Below are positions 1 to 11,250 of a stretch of 64,000 bases of DNA, piece by piece. This DNA is from Cannabis sativa (Eukaryota; Streptophyta; Magnoliopsida; Rosales; Cannabaceae). The stretch covers positions 2,108,001 to 2,172,000 of the forward strand of contig NC_083603.1 of the NCBI RefSeq assembly GCF_029168945.1. Reading direction: 5' to 3'. The position numbers and the translations under genes are program-made. Below the pieces are notes generated by a model. It was given only the letters and a program-made list of their open reading frames with translations. It had not been told where the DNA came from and searched no databases. Position 1 is the stretch's first letter; every line of letters begins with the position of its first letter.

Positions 1-370
1 AATATATATTCTACATATATAGAATCAACCTAATTGTAGATCCTTGAGTAAAAAAAATCCATTGAAAAATATGAAAAAATTAAGTAAGGTTATTCATTTT
101 TTTTTTAACCTTTTTAGTTTTTATAAAGAATTTCCATAATTTTTCTTTAAAAAAAATGTCATTTTTTAAACTCATACTTTAAAAATCATAAAAATAAAAA
201 TTCCCCAACAATCCTTACTCAAAAAAGAAAAGCTCATTTAACTTTATACGTTAATTTCTTCTCATATATAATAAATACCAAGACAAAGACATACAATAAT
301 AACAAATGTATATATAATTTTAAACATCATATTGTATTGGCAAAACTCTTTTTTCTTATCCTTATATATA
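1..370. other. AT-rich intergenic sequence
   Basis: This is AT-rich non-coding DNA with homopolymer runs and no supportable gene. It is the left flank of the Cassandra element; its last five bases, ATATA (366-370), are one copy of the target-site duplication. Confidence 0.6.
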
Positions 371-804
371 TGTAACGTCCCCGCTTCAAGCCTCCATTGG
401 GCCCTTACACCCACGGAATGAATGGCTCTTATACACGAGTACGTCACTCTGGCTGCTTCCTGGATCGATGACTGACCCTACAGACCAACACGAGTGTTTC
501 CAGCGTGCTTTGTCCTCACTCGCACGCTTCCTGGGAAAACTTCCCAGGAGGTCACCCATCCTGAAATTGCTCCCAAGTCAAGCACGCTTAACTGTGGAGT
601 TCTTTCGTGATGGGCTACCGAAAAACAAGATGCACCTTGTTGACTTAGGTAGTACCAATCAATCCATTTAAGCTCTCTCCAACTATGTAGTCTCATACCT
701 ACACAGTCTCAGAATCATCCCACTTGACCTTCCCCAGGCGGTGTGGGATTGCACAGCTTACCCGGTGTTTCCCCTTACGGATCACGGGACTACTGACTGT
801 CACA
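371..804 (-). repeat. Cassandra 3' LTR
   Basis: This is the 3' LTR in element orientation (minus strand). It carries the 5S rRNA-like pol III promoter block at about 536-625. I see no difference from the other LTR, which indicates a recent insertion. Confidence 0.9.
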
Positions 805-876
805 ATCACCCCCCCTTACGGGGTCCGACGTCCCCGTCGACCACACTTCCGGCTGGGTCAAGGCTCTGATACCATT

Positions 877-1310
877 TGTAACGTCCCCGCTTCAAGCCTC
901 CATTGGGCCCTTACACCCACGGAATGAATGGCTCTTATACACGAGTACGTCACTCTGGCTGCTTCCTGGATCGATGACTGACCCTACAGACCAACACGAG
1001 TGTTTCCAGCGTGCTTTGTCCTCACTCGCACGCTTCCTGGGAAAACTTCCCAGGAGGTCACCCATCCTGAAATTGCTCCCAAGTCAAGCACGCTTAACTG
1101 TGGAGTTCTTTCGTGATGGGCTACCGAAAAACAAGATGCACCTTGTTGACTTAGGTAGTACCAATCAATCCATTTAAGCTCTCTCCAACTATGTAGTCTC
1201 ATACCTACACAGTCTCAGAATCATCCCACTTGACCTTCCCCAGGCGGTGTGGGATTGCACAGCTTACCCGGTGTTTCCCCTTACGGATCACGGGACTACT
1301 GACTGTCACA
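877..1310 (-). repeat. Cassandra 5' LTR
   Basis: This is the 5' LTR in element orientation, offset by exactly 506 bp from its partner. It has the same 5S-like block at about 1042-1131. It ends 142 bp from the stop codon of the LEA_2 gene and is in the same orientation as that gene. Confidence 0.9.
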
Positions 1311-1452
1311 ATATAGTACCCACAAGAGTAAGAATATAATTTTTTTCTTAATGTAAATATTTTGTAAAATAGTTATTTATTTTTATAATTCTCTACAAAT
1401 ATATGTTATTAATTTTTGTAGAGAATTATAAAGAAAATGGTATTTTACAAAA

Positions 1453-3703
1453 TTATAATGTATTAACGGTACAAGTAGAATTGTACAAGTGGGTTCGGTG
1501 GGCCTTCTCATTGGGCCTCCGAAGTATTAACAAACAATGGGCCTGGTGATGGTATTTTGGGTGAATAAGCCTTGGAATGACTTTAAAGGAAGAACTAAGC
1601 TTCATTCTAATCAACAATGGCATGCCATGGCTAGACTCCAACATGTCTTCCATGTCTCTTCCAGCCCCATACAATGGCTTGTTCTTTGTTCCAATGTACA
1701 ATGGAAAACTTGTCCAACCAGTCTCCGCATACATCTTTGGGCCCTGTTTAATAATTATAAATTAGGGTTAGGGTTTCGTTTTCTGAAAGAACTGTTCGAT
1801 CAATAATCAGACTGATTAGATGATTATAGGATCGTAAATATTATTTTTTTTAAAAAAATGTATGTAACAAAATTTGTGTTTTCGAATGAGCTTAATTAAT
1901 TAATTATTACATGAGCTAACGCGAACGTGAGGCGCTCGAACGACATGTCGATCATTGGAGGATGAATATGGAGGCCAAAGAGTCTAGACTTGTTGTCTAT
2001 GATGAGATTTAGGGAACAATTGCAAGTGAGGATCTTAGTTGTAACTCCTGAGCTATCCACTCCTTCACCAAGCCCAAACACTCCAACTCTTCCTATCTGC
2101 ACAAATAATAATAATAATAATTTGCATAAATTTTTAGAAGAGAATTACTCAATACTATTTTTTAATTGTTTTTTAAAGTTAACGGGTTGGATTGCTCCAG
2201 TGGTTTTTCAGTAATTTCTATGTGGGTTGCTATACGGATTTTGATTACGATTTAGGTTTGCTCCGTAAGTTGTTATTTTCTGTGTAGAATTCCATAAAAA
2301 TACAAAAAAAAAACCTCTTTTTTTATATATAAAAAAATTAGCATGGTTGAATAATTATTTATTTATTTGTGAAGTATATATATAAGAGTTTAATATTAGT
2401 TACTAACAAAATTACAAAACTCAACATTAATTTTGGCATATTATATAACTTATTTATAGTGATTTCAAAACTTTTTGAAAGAAGCTTGTTTATATGTACC
2501 ATTTGATTATAGACACAAAATAAGACATTTAAAGAGGATATCTTAATTAAGTTATATATTTATTATAATTTGGTCCATGTTATTACATACTAAAAGTTAT
2601 TCATGAACTGTTCTCATTATGCAGTTTATTTTGTCACTTTAGTCACTTATGTGATAACTTTGGAGCAATCTCATGATACATTAAAATAATAATAATAAAG
2701 TTATCGAACTAATCCTGCAACTCCACATAGTTAAAAGAGCATTGCTATTAGGCACCAGTGGTGCCTAGCACTTTCTCGAATTGTCACGTTGTGATTGGCT
2801 AGCGATATTCCCTAAAATCTATTATATTAAACTATGTGGGATCCGATACTTAGTTGGACCAATAACAATACTGACACATATATAGGAGGGTATTAAGCAC
2901 CACAATTTAACATTTCTCTAGTTAAAATGGTCCTTATTATAGTGATGGATATTATTATACATTACAATAGTAACCACTTTTGAATAAAGTATTATGTTGT
3001 CATAATAAGCTTTTTCTTTTAGTGTAAGACTATAATCATCAGTAATTATTATATGTATATATAGAAATGTTATGTATACATATAATTATGAGGTTGTGTG
3101 TGTAATAAGTACCTGAATAGAAAGCTTAGGTGGAGGTGGTCTTGAAGCAATATAGAAAACAAGCAAAGCAACACACAAACTAACCAAAAATCTCCAACTT
3201 ATCTGAATACAAATCCAACAACTTGAATCTGAATCCCTATAAGAACAATACTTCTTCCACCACCCTCTTTTCTCACCATAATAATATTCGTAATCATCGT
3301 CTTCATCTTCACTCCCACAATGATGATCACCATTAAGAGTAGTATTACTGATGATGAGACGACGATTCTCATCAACACTATTACTATACTTCTGATGGTG
3401 ATGATCGATGCTCGCAGCAGTTTCATGGCTGCGAGCATCATAAGAAATTTTTTTGTGGTGACCGTTGGATGAGGAAAAGTAGTCCTGATCAGCGGTGCTA
3501 CTTAGGGTTGTGTTGTTGCGAAGGAGGCCGTCTGTTGCGCTGTTAGCGTGGGAGACGGTGGAAGGGCTTTGGACGTAGTATGCGCATGGATAGGACGATA
3601 TTGTAGTAGTGGAGTGATGAAACCCTACTACTACTTCTTCATGATCATGATCATGATCTTGATCATGATGGTGATGATGATCATGACCGTCCATTCTCTC
3701 CAT
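1453..3703 (-). CDS. LEA_2-domain single-pass membrane protein (three exons)
   Basis: Exons (minus strand): 3703-3113, 2096-1911 and 1743-1453, all joined in phase 0, giving about 355 aa. The first exon encodes a cytosolic-type N-terminus with a His/Asp-rich tract (about residues 7-25), the conserved YYVQSPSTVSHANS motif (about 41-54), acidic runs and one membrane segment near residues 164-187, followed by RPPPPKLSIQ. Exons 2 and 3 give the extracytosolic LEA_2 part with GEGVDSSGVTTKILTCNCS, then NKPLYGAGRDMEDMLES, ending NSTCTVNTL. This architecture is that of plant 'LEA hydroxyproline-rich glycoprotein' membrane proteins, related to the companion-of-cellulose-synthase group; the exact role is unknown. 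Splice sites read CAG|GTACTT, GCAG|ATAGG, CAT|GTAATA and ACAG|GGCCC. Intron 1 (about 1 kb) holds a MULE-type MITE. The next gene-free stretch downstream is a Cassandra element. Confidence 0.85.
2737..2918. mobile_element. MULE-type MITE in LEA_2 intron 1
   Basis: This is a 182-bp element beginning GAGCATTGCTATTAGGCACC and ending in the imperfect inverse AACATTTCTC. It is flanked by the 9-bp direct repeat TAGTTAAAA (2728-2736, 2919-2927). A 9-bp duplication is typical of Mutator-like elements. Related copies occur elsewhere in the window. Confidence 0.8.
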
Positions 3704-3962
3704 GCATACAACCCAACAATGAGAGAAATATTAAGAAAGAAGAGAAGAGTGAGAATTTGATTTTATTATGAAGAGAAAGAAATAGGACTTTGGAGGGTTT
3801 ATATATGAATAATAAAGCTATATATGTAAATAAAAAAAATAAAAAATAAAAGAGTATAGTGTCATTATTTGGTTTTGTTTTGTGGAGAGTGGGGTTGGGA
3901 ATATATATTATTTATGACTTCTCTTTTAGGTTATGGCCAATAGCATTATATATACATATAAT

Positions 3963-4142
3963 GAAATGTTAAGGGCACCAGTGATGTTTAGTACTCTCCT
4001 ATGTGTCAATATCGCTATTGTCCAACTAAGTATCGAGTCCCATATAATTTAATATAGTAGCTTTTAGGAAGTATCACTAGCCAGTCGCAATACGACATGT
4101 CAAGAAGGTGCTAGGCACCACTGGTACCTAATAGCAATGCTC
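3963..4142. mobile_element. MULE-type MITE, second copy (reverse orientation)
   Basis: It starts GAAATGTTAAGGGCACCAGT and ends CCTAATAGCAATGCTC, the reverse complement layout of the copy at 2737. It lies about 260 bp upstream of the LEA_2 start codon. AT-rich flanks do not give a clean 9-bp duplication. Confidence 0.7.
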
Positions 4143-4371
4143 TATATATTATTGTAAATTAATTTATAGGTATATATAATTATTGAGCCGATATACATTA
4201 TATAAGGTGAAAATATATAGTATATAAGATCAAATATTGTACTAAATATCACTTATAGCTATGATAATAATTGGTATGTCATTTTTGTTTTTACTAAACA
4301 TTCGATTACATTTGCAAACAAAAAAATTAAACAAAATTAATTTTTAGGCTATTTAGAAATTTTTGTCTCGA

Positions 4372-4850
4372 ATTATGATTTATGTTTTATTGTGCCCCTG
4401 AACTTTCAATTTATTAAAAATCATCCTTGAACTATTCATAGTGCTTTAAATTAGTTTTTCTGACAAATTTCGTCACACGTGGTAAACAAAATGATAATAT
4501 AACTAATTAGCCAGTTGTCACATCAGTATCATGTCAACACCACATGTTTAATTAATTTGAAAAAAAATTGTTTAATTTAATTTTACGTAATTTTTCTAAT
4601 CATTATTAATTTATTATTAGATTAATATTTTTTAAAAAAAAATGCATTTTTTTTTAATGTTACGTGGTGATGTGGTAATTGGGTAAGCCGTCGTGTCATT
4701 ATTTTATTTATTACATGTGATCATTATACTTGACATTAGGATTAATTTACAATATTATAAATAGTTTAAAATTCATTTATAACGAGCTGAAAAGTTCGAA
4801 GTGACAATATGACGATCTATAAATTATAGGTATTTTGTCTGTTTTGAAAC
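4372..4850. repeat. Degenerate inverted-repeat element
   Basis: The left part (CCCCTGAACTTTCAATTTAT and following) is imperfectly repeated in inverse orientation on the right (GAGCTGAAAAGTTCGAAGTG). The arms are about 70 bp. It is probably an old non-autonomous DNA transposon; the ends are approximate. Confidence 0.4.
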
Positions 4851-5260
4851 AATATTCAAAAGAATTATGATACCGCAAGAATAGAATTCAAAATAGTTAA
4901 TTGCGTAAAAAAAATTATGCATGTGTACAAATTGATAAATGATTAAATTTTATTTAGCATTTGTAAATTATTTAAAATAATAATAAATACTATAACTATA
5001 ATATATATATCGATGGTTGTATATAATTTTTCTTGAGATATACACACGTAGTACTTCTTTTCTTTGTAGTAAAGATTAAAATAAGATATATGATGATTAT
5101 TATTCATATGATGTGTATGCGTGTGTATATATATAAGTACATTATCCACAAAATTGTATTATATATATATACATATATAGGTGACCATGATTTCAACATT
5201 ATGTTTTTAGACGAGCTACATGATCAATATATATAAACATGTTCATACGGTATATATATA

Positions 5261-5468
5261 GGGATATGATTTTGTTCGGTGATGTACTTTTACGGAATGT
5301 ATTCTGTGGTATATTAGATTAGTCTCAGGGGTACGTTTTTACTTTTTAACTCTAATTACCCCTAGATCAATCTCAGCCGTCAGATCAAATAACTCTCTCA
5401 TCTGACTGCTGTCGTCCATCACAGATTACAATCCGTAAAAGCACAATAACAAGACAAAATCATATCTC
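5261..5468. mobile_element. TIR MITE, GGGATATGATTTTG family
   Basis: The terminal inverted repeats are GGGATATGATTTTGTTC on the left and GACAAAATCATATCTC on the right, extending inwards to TTTTACGGA/TCCGTAAAA. A second copy with the internal part inverted lies at 59221-59448. Both are embedded in TATATA tracts, so the target duplication cannot be resolved. Confidence 0.7.
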
Positions 5469-6200
5469 TTTATATACATATTTGTTCATCAATTTTGATC
5501 AAAAAAATCCAATAATATATATTAATAAGAATCTTTTATTGTGCATATATTCTATATATATAGATTTCAAAACATGTAATAAAAATAAATATGTTATGTA
5601 TGAATATACCAAGGAGTTCATATGCATGCTATGTATAGTGCCCCCTAAATTTAGTGTATTACCGTAGATGATCTCATTTATTTGGGTATGCAGGTTGTAT
5701 TAATTATATATATTGTAAAATCGTATTTTTTTTTTAGCATTTTATAGACTGGTTGGAGATAATCTAAGAGCACTCACAATAGTTTTTCTAAAATAGAAAA
5801 ATTTTAAAAAATTTAAAGAATCATACTAAAAACACGTTACAGTAAGTGCTCTGAACTCTTTCATTTTAAAGTTTTTTAAAATTTATTATTTATGCTCTAT
5901 ATTTATAGAATATTATTCATTGCTTTATAAATATATTTTATTAATTATTTTGGGTTTTAATAATTTTTTTTTTTATATGGGGATATATGAGTATAATAAT
6001 ATTATATATTTGAAATGAGTAAAATATAATAAAAATTTTTTAAAAAAATGAGGTTTTGGTGATGTATATTTTAAAGAAATTGGTATATGATGTAAAGTAA
6101 AAGTCTACTATAAAATAGAGAAAGTATAATTTTAGTGATATATTTTAAAGATAAAGTAGAGAAACTGTTGGGATTGCTCTAAACATACTACATTCCTTTT

Positions 6201-6582
6201 AGAGTAATTTGTGGCATAAATAGTTAAGTTTCACTTCCGGTTGTAAATAAATACATAAGTTTAATTTTTGGCGGTAATAATACCTAAGTTATATTTTTGG
6301 AACTCTGTAGGTAACTGACCGTTAAATGTCAAGTCATTATCAACGTGTTATTTTCTTATTAGTATATTTAAACTAATTTTTTAAAAAATAAATAAAAAAT
6401 TTAATAACTTGGATCAATTAAAAATTGTCACGTGATGATTTACTTAACACTTAACAGTCAGGTACCTACAGAAATTCTAGAATTATATAACTTATGTATT
6501 ATATATTACCGCTAAAAATTAAACTTAAATATTTATTTATAACTGAAAGTTAAACTTAAGTATTTATGTCGTAAATTACTCT
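6201..6582. mobile_element. Foldback element with long inverted arms
   Basis: The arm AGAGTAATTTGTGGCATAAA at the left is mirrored by TTTATGTCGTAAATTACTCT at the right. The similarity continues inwards for over 100 bp (GGTAACTGACCGTTAA against TTAACAGTCAGGTACC). It is non-coding and probably a non-autonomous DNA transposon. Confidence 0.65.
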
Positions 6583-6597
6583 TTTATTATAAAAAAC

Positions 6598-6915
6598 TGT
6601 TATCTTTTGTGACAACATTTTAGTCACAATATAGTTTTTTGGTGACTAAATGTAACTTTTAGTCACAGCAAAATGTTATTGGTGACTAAAATATAGTATT
6701 TAAATACAAGTTGTCACTATTTTAGTTTTAGTTACAACAAGTAATATTGTGATTAAAAATACATTTAGTTATAATAAATTGTAATTTTTGTGACTAATCT
6801 CTTTAACTACAGATTTTTTAGTCACAACATAAAAATGATGATTTATAATTAGTCACAATTTTTTCACTTTTAATCACAAATTATGTTGTAACTAAAAATA
6901 AGATTTTTTATAGTA
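6598..6915. mobile_element. GTGACTAA-family MITE (CACTA-like)
   Basis: This copy is dense in TAGTCACAA/TTGTGACTA repeats arranged as an inverted repeat. It is homologous to copies at 18616-18854, 49957-50273 and 52403-52730, of which the better preserved ones begin CACTACAA. Confidence 0.6.
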
Positions 6916-8707
6916 TTTATACTATTAATGTATATATAAATATATTTATATAAAATACTATATATACAAGCTATAGATAGGTAGATAATTAGATCCAAAT
7001 GTAATATTCCTAGAATTATGGGAAAAGCTTTCTTTTTTGTTTAGTCCTTAATTTTTTGCTTTACACCGAATGTCTCTTTGTTTAACATCATAACAAAAGT
7101 AAGCACGCTTTGTCTAATAATTCCATTTGTTTCCCCATAAAACACAATATAAGATCTCATCAATAATATTAATATATATATATAAATATTATATTATATA
7201 TATATGACCCACATCATCAACACTATGATCTCAACATCACATGTGTACTCTCTATACTTTTTTTTCTAATTAATTAACAAAACTTTGTAAAAAGAAATTT
7301 GACTTAAGCCTAGCTTGGTGGTATCTCTATATTACTATTAGTTGACTAAATTAAATGATATAAATCTTATTATTTAATTTAATTGTTCAATTAGAAGATT
7401 TTCAGTGAAGTGTTATAAATATAATGTATATTATTTTTTAGCTAGCTTATGCTTATAAATAACTCCAATAATAATACATAATGTGGTCTAATAAATTTAT
7501 CACATAAGTTAAAAGTTTTATTAAATTTAGTACAAAGAACTAAAAATAATTTTACACCATAATAAATATTATTTTTTTTATTTACTATTTTAATGTAAAA
7601 TAACCTTTTTATATTTTAGCTGTATATTTAATAAGATTTTTATATAATTTCAATGAAAAAAATTAATATTTTTGTTAATTTTTTTACACTTTCCTATTAA
7701 GAAAAATACCCTATAATGCGTTGAAATACAATTACAAAATTCAAGTCAAATATAACATTAAATATTCATTTTCTTAGCCAAATTTAGTATGTAATTCGTT
7801 GAAGATGGTCTTAATATACTAATTAATTCATTTATTGATTAATTGAATTTTCACTCAATTAATTAATTAAGATTTAGAAACTAACATAATTAATAAGAGC
7901 TTCTTGATCAAGTTGTGAGGTTCAAGAGCCTTTCTCTCCTTGCTTTTTTCATTTTTAATGTTTAAAAAATAAATAATTCTATAACTACATTTATAAAATT
8001 ATAATTATTAGGGATATCTTTAAATACAATTCAAAAAATTAAAAGGTTGGCCTTGATACTCAATAATGTTAAGTGTTAAGATTTGTGGATACATAATGGA
8101 ATGTCTTTAATTATACAATTAATACTTATAATGGGAGAAAAGAAGAAGTGTCATAAAAGAAAGATAAAAAAAACTAATAATAGGTATATATTAGCATTTA
8201 GCACTAAATTATTGTAAATAAATGGAATGAAATTATTATAATTAATTAATATTTTGCTTTCTTTTGAAGGGAAAACAATGGATTGAATTACAAGGATGGG
8301 CAATGTATTTATACATGATCTATATATTTGTGTACTCATGATGATTATGAATTGTAAAGGTAATAGTAGTGAATATAGTTATGATAATGGGATGAATAAT
8401 GAATATAGTACACATATATATAATAATTTGACTTTTGCTTTTATATACCTAGACATTATGAATTGCACTTATATAAATACCCAAACATATATAATCATCA
8501 CAAAAATATTCCCTTTGTTGCTCACTACACTATAGATCTCATCATTTATTTATTTTATGATGATCTGATTTTTTTCATCACATGTTAACCAATTAATTAA
8601 TTAATTAGTCTTGTGATCAGATGATCAACCTTTTGTTAATTAAATTAATTAAGCACATCCTTATTGCAAGTCCTTTTGCTAGAAATGGGCCAATACTATT
8701 TCATTTA

Positions 8708-9021
8708 GGTGGCGTTTGGTTGGAGGTAATGAAATGGAATGGAATGGAAATGAAATAATTTTCATTCAATTCCTTTGTTTGGTTGCATTTTAAAATATTG
8801 GAATGGCATTCCAATGGAATGCTCTTTCCACCATTTTAGTGGAATGGCTATTCCATTTTAAAAGGAAAGAATGACCATTCTAATGTAACAAGAAAAAAAA
8901 TTTAATTAATTTTTTATCAATTTTTTTTATGCATTTTAAATTTTATTCCATTCTATTCCTATTCTCATTCCCATTCTCATTCCTATTTTTATATTTTCAT
9001 TCCTCCCAACCAAACGTCTCC
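8708..9021. mobile_element. hAT-like MITE (GGCGTTTGGTTGG ends)
   Basis: The left end GGTGGCGTTTGGTTGG is mirrored by CCAACCAAACGTCTCC at the right. The interior is rich in GGAATGG/CCATTCC, typical of this common plant hAT-like group. No exact target duplication is visible. Confidence 0.6.
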
Positions 9022-10396
9022 AATAATTATATTAGAAATGATACATGGAATTATTTGTATAATTTGAGTGAATTTTCGTAACAAAAAAAGTTCTACAATG
9101 GTGGGGAACAAAATCCAATCTATTATTTCAAAAAAATAGTATTTCATCACTTTGTAATGTATATATATAGTATTTGGGTATACATATCATTATTCTTGTA
9201 AATAATTGGTGAACATAAATTATTTTCTTATTTTGCAAAATAACTTATTTTTTTCGTTTCTAATAGTAATTTTGTAATAATAATTTTAGATTGGAATGAA
9301 TATCTAGGAAGTCATTTCTTAAAGAATTATGGAAATGAAATGAAATTATTATTATGCAAAAGGACTAAAAAAATGAGTATTTTTTCCGGATATCCTACCC
9401 ATTATTCTTAATACTAAAAATAAAAAAATTTACACTAAAAAATTAAAAAGAAAAATTACAAAATACATTAATACGGAAAAAAATATATTTTTACTCTTTC
9501 AGCAAAAATAATAAACTATTTTTTCGGTTGTTTAATAGTTATATTATAGTTGTCATGAGGTTGTTCTTTTGGTTGATTTTAGTTATTTTATAATTTATTT
9601 ATAGGTATCGTAAGATTGATTTCTCGTTGTTTTCTTACTTTTTTTTTTTAACAAGGTGTATTTTTATAATTTTAAAAATTTAGAAACAATATTTTTATAA
9701 ATAAAAACTTTAAGTCGAAAAATTGTAAATAAAACTTAAAAAATTATATTTTAAAAATTCTCCTTAATAATACTAGATAACACTCAATATTCTACCTTAA
9801 AATATACGTAATTAAATGTTTTCTTTATTGAAATATAGTTCAATATTTTTAATTTATATATACATAATTGAATCAAATATAACAACTTACAAGAATAAAA
9901 ATGTCAACCTTTTTAGTTATAGATAAATTTTCTAAATACATGCATATAGAATGAAATAATATATGGAAATTTTGACTTTTATGGATTTTAAGGTATGAGT
10001 TGTAAAAATAGTTTTTTTCAAAAAAAAAAAATATATTTAAGGGGAAAATTTAGAAAAAAGTTTTTTTTTAAAAAAAAAAGGAGAAAATAGTATAAGGTAA
10101 CTAGTTACCCTAAAGGTACTTGATTTTCCCATATTTTTCTAATTTTTTCTCATAAATTAACTCTTTTAAAAAACAAAACCATATTTTATTAAGGAAAGTA
10201 TATAAAATTTATAATTTGCTAGTGTTTTAAATTATAAAGATCACTTCATCCAACATTATAAAAATTGTAGGATATCTAGAGACAGTACAGATCATAACTG
10301 GGCTGGGTCTGAAACTGGGCTTGGGCTTGGGCTTATTCATGGGCTTTCTCTTAATACAATAAGTATATATTAAATGATTAGACATCCTAACAAAAA

Positions 10397-10478
10397 GTCG
10401 CTTTGGCCGAGTGGTTAAGGCGTGTGCCTGCTAAGTACATGGGGTTTCCCCGCGAGAGTTCGAATCTCTCAGGCGACG
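10397..10478 (+). tRNA. tRNA-Ser (anticodon GCU)
   Basis: This is an 82-nt class II tRNA. The acceptor stem GTCGCTT pairs with AGGCGAC (one G-U) and the discriminator is G. The D arm is GCC/GGC. The anticodon stem TGTGC/GTACA encloses the loop CTGCTAA with anticodon GCT at 10430-10432. The long variable arm GGGG-TTT-CCCC identifies tRNA-Ser, and the T arm is GAGAG-TTCGAAT-CTCTC. Internal pol III boxes A (TGGCCGAGTGG) and B (GTTCGAATC) are intact, and a T-rich terminator region (about 10480-10502) follows. There is no intron. It decodes AGC and AGU. It appears functional and stands alone. Confidence 0.97.
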
Positions 10479-10479
10479 T

Positions 10480-10502
10480 TTATTTTTTATTTATTTTATT
10501 TT
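10480..10502 (+). terminator. Pol III T-rich terminator after tRNA-Ser
   Basis: Runs of T (TTTATTTTTT and following) begin two bases after the tRNA 3' end, as expected for RNA polymerase III termination. Confidence 0.6.
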
Positions 10503-11250
10503 TATTAACCAATTTTTTATTTGAATAAATAAATAAATATATATAGTTAAATATTTGAGTGATATAACTAACAAGTTGCTTGTTTTTTAAACTATCCCTA
10601 TTGAAAGTGGACAACACTTGAGTTTTATAGCCAGTCAAAACTACAATTCTGTATTTATTAGACAAGAGATCAAAGAAAATGAACTTATTTTTGCTTCTTA
10701 TTAAAGTAATTAATCTTTACAATAATATAAAAAAATATATGAATTGCATATATTACATCTTCGACCACTACTTGTAATAACAACTTCTTTCCTAGTGATA
10801 TTATTATTCTTTTTTTACACATAAAAACAATATGCATGATCATTGATCACCAACAAATATTTATTAATAAATCCTTTATTTTCTCTCTATATGTATATCT
10901 CTAGTATACAACAACTTCTATACATATATATATAATCACAATTCTCTCTTTCTCAAACATTGTCCAAATTTTGCCTGAAAACATACAACAAAAGCTCTCT
11001 CTTTTTCTCTCTTTCACTTGGTGATATTCTAAATTATCTATATGGACAACTTTAAAAGAAGACAATTTCAAAGAAAATGGGAAAAGAAGAAAAAGGGTTT
11101 TTTTTTTTAATGTTTTTGTTTGAATAGGAATAATGAATCAAAATTCCAAAAAGGGTATTATTGGAAAAAAAAATGGTATTTTTGACAAAAGAAAAGAAGA
11201 AAGGTAGGTTTTTTAATATTGGGGGGGGGTCCAATTTCCAAAATGCAATT
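10503..11250. other. Intergenic; probable 3' UTR of the MYB gene
   Basis: No gene is visible. The part next to 11250 should contain the 3' UTR of the minus-strand MYB gene, including a C-run on the minus strand (G-run 11221-11229). The rest is AT-rich. Confidence 0.5.

Larger units (their letters stand above)
371..1310 (-). mobile_element. Complete Cassandra-type TRIM retrotransposon with 5S rRNA-like LTRs
   Basis: Two 434-bp direct repeats (371-804 and 877-1310) that look identical by eye flank a 72-bp internal region (805-876). Read on the minus strand, each LTR begins TGTGAC and ends GTTACA. The 5' LTR is followed after two bases by TGGTATCAGAGCC (complement of 862-874), which matches the 3' end of initiator tRNA-Met and is the primer-binding site. 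A G-rich polypurine tract (about 805-816) precedes the 3' LTR. The element is flanked by the 5-bp duplication ATATA (366-370, 1311-1315). Inside each LTR, minus strand, lies a 5S rRNA-like block with the box A-like AGTTAAGCGTGC (582-593; 1088-1099) and box C-like GGATGGGTGACC (550-561; 1056-1067). That is the hallmark of the Cassandra family. It encodes no protein, so it must be moved by enzymes of other elements. Confidence 0.93.
3704..10396. other. 6.7-kb intergenic region, repeat-rich
   Basis: The first 300 bp should hold the LEA_2 5' leader and promoter (AG-rich near 3720-3790). Beyond that I see only AT-rich DNA and short transposon remnants, listed separately. Short open frames here are low-complexity or AT-rich and show no protein similarity that I recognise. 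Confidence 0.6.

Noticed and set aside
468..1202. Repeated open frames of 67 and 72 aa on both strands
   Set aside because: They are translations of the two Cassandra LTRs, overlap the 5S-like block, and appear twice only because the LTR does.
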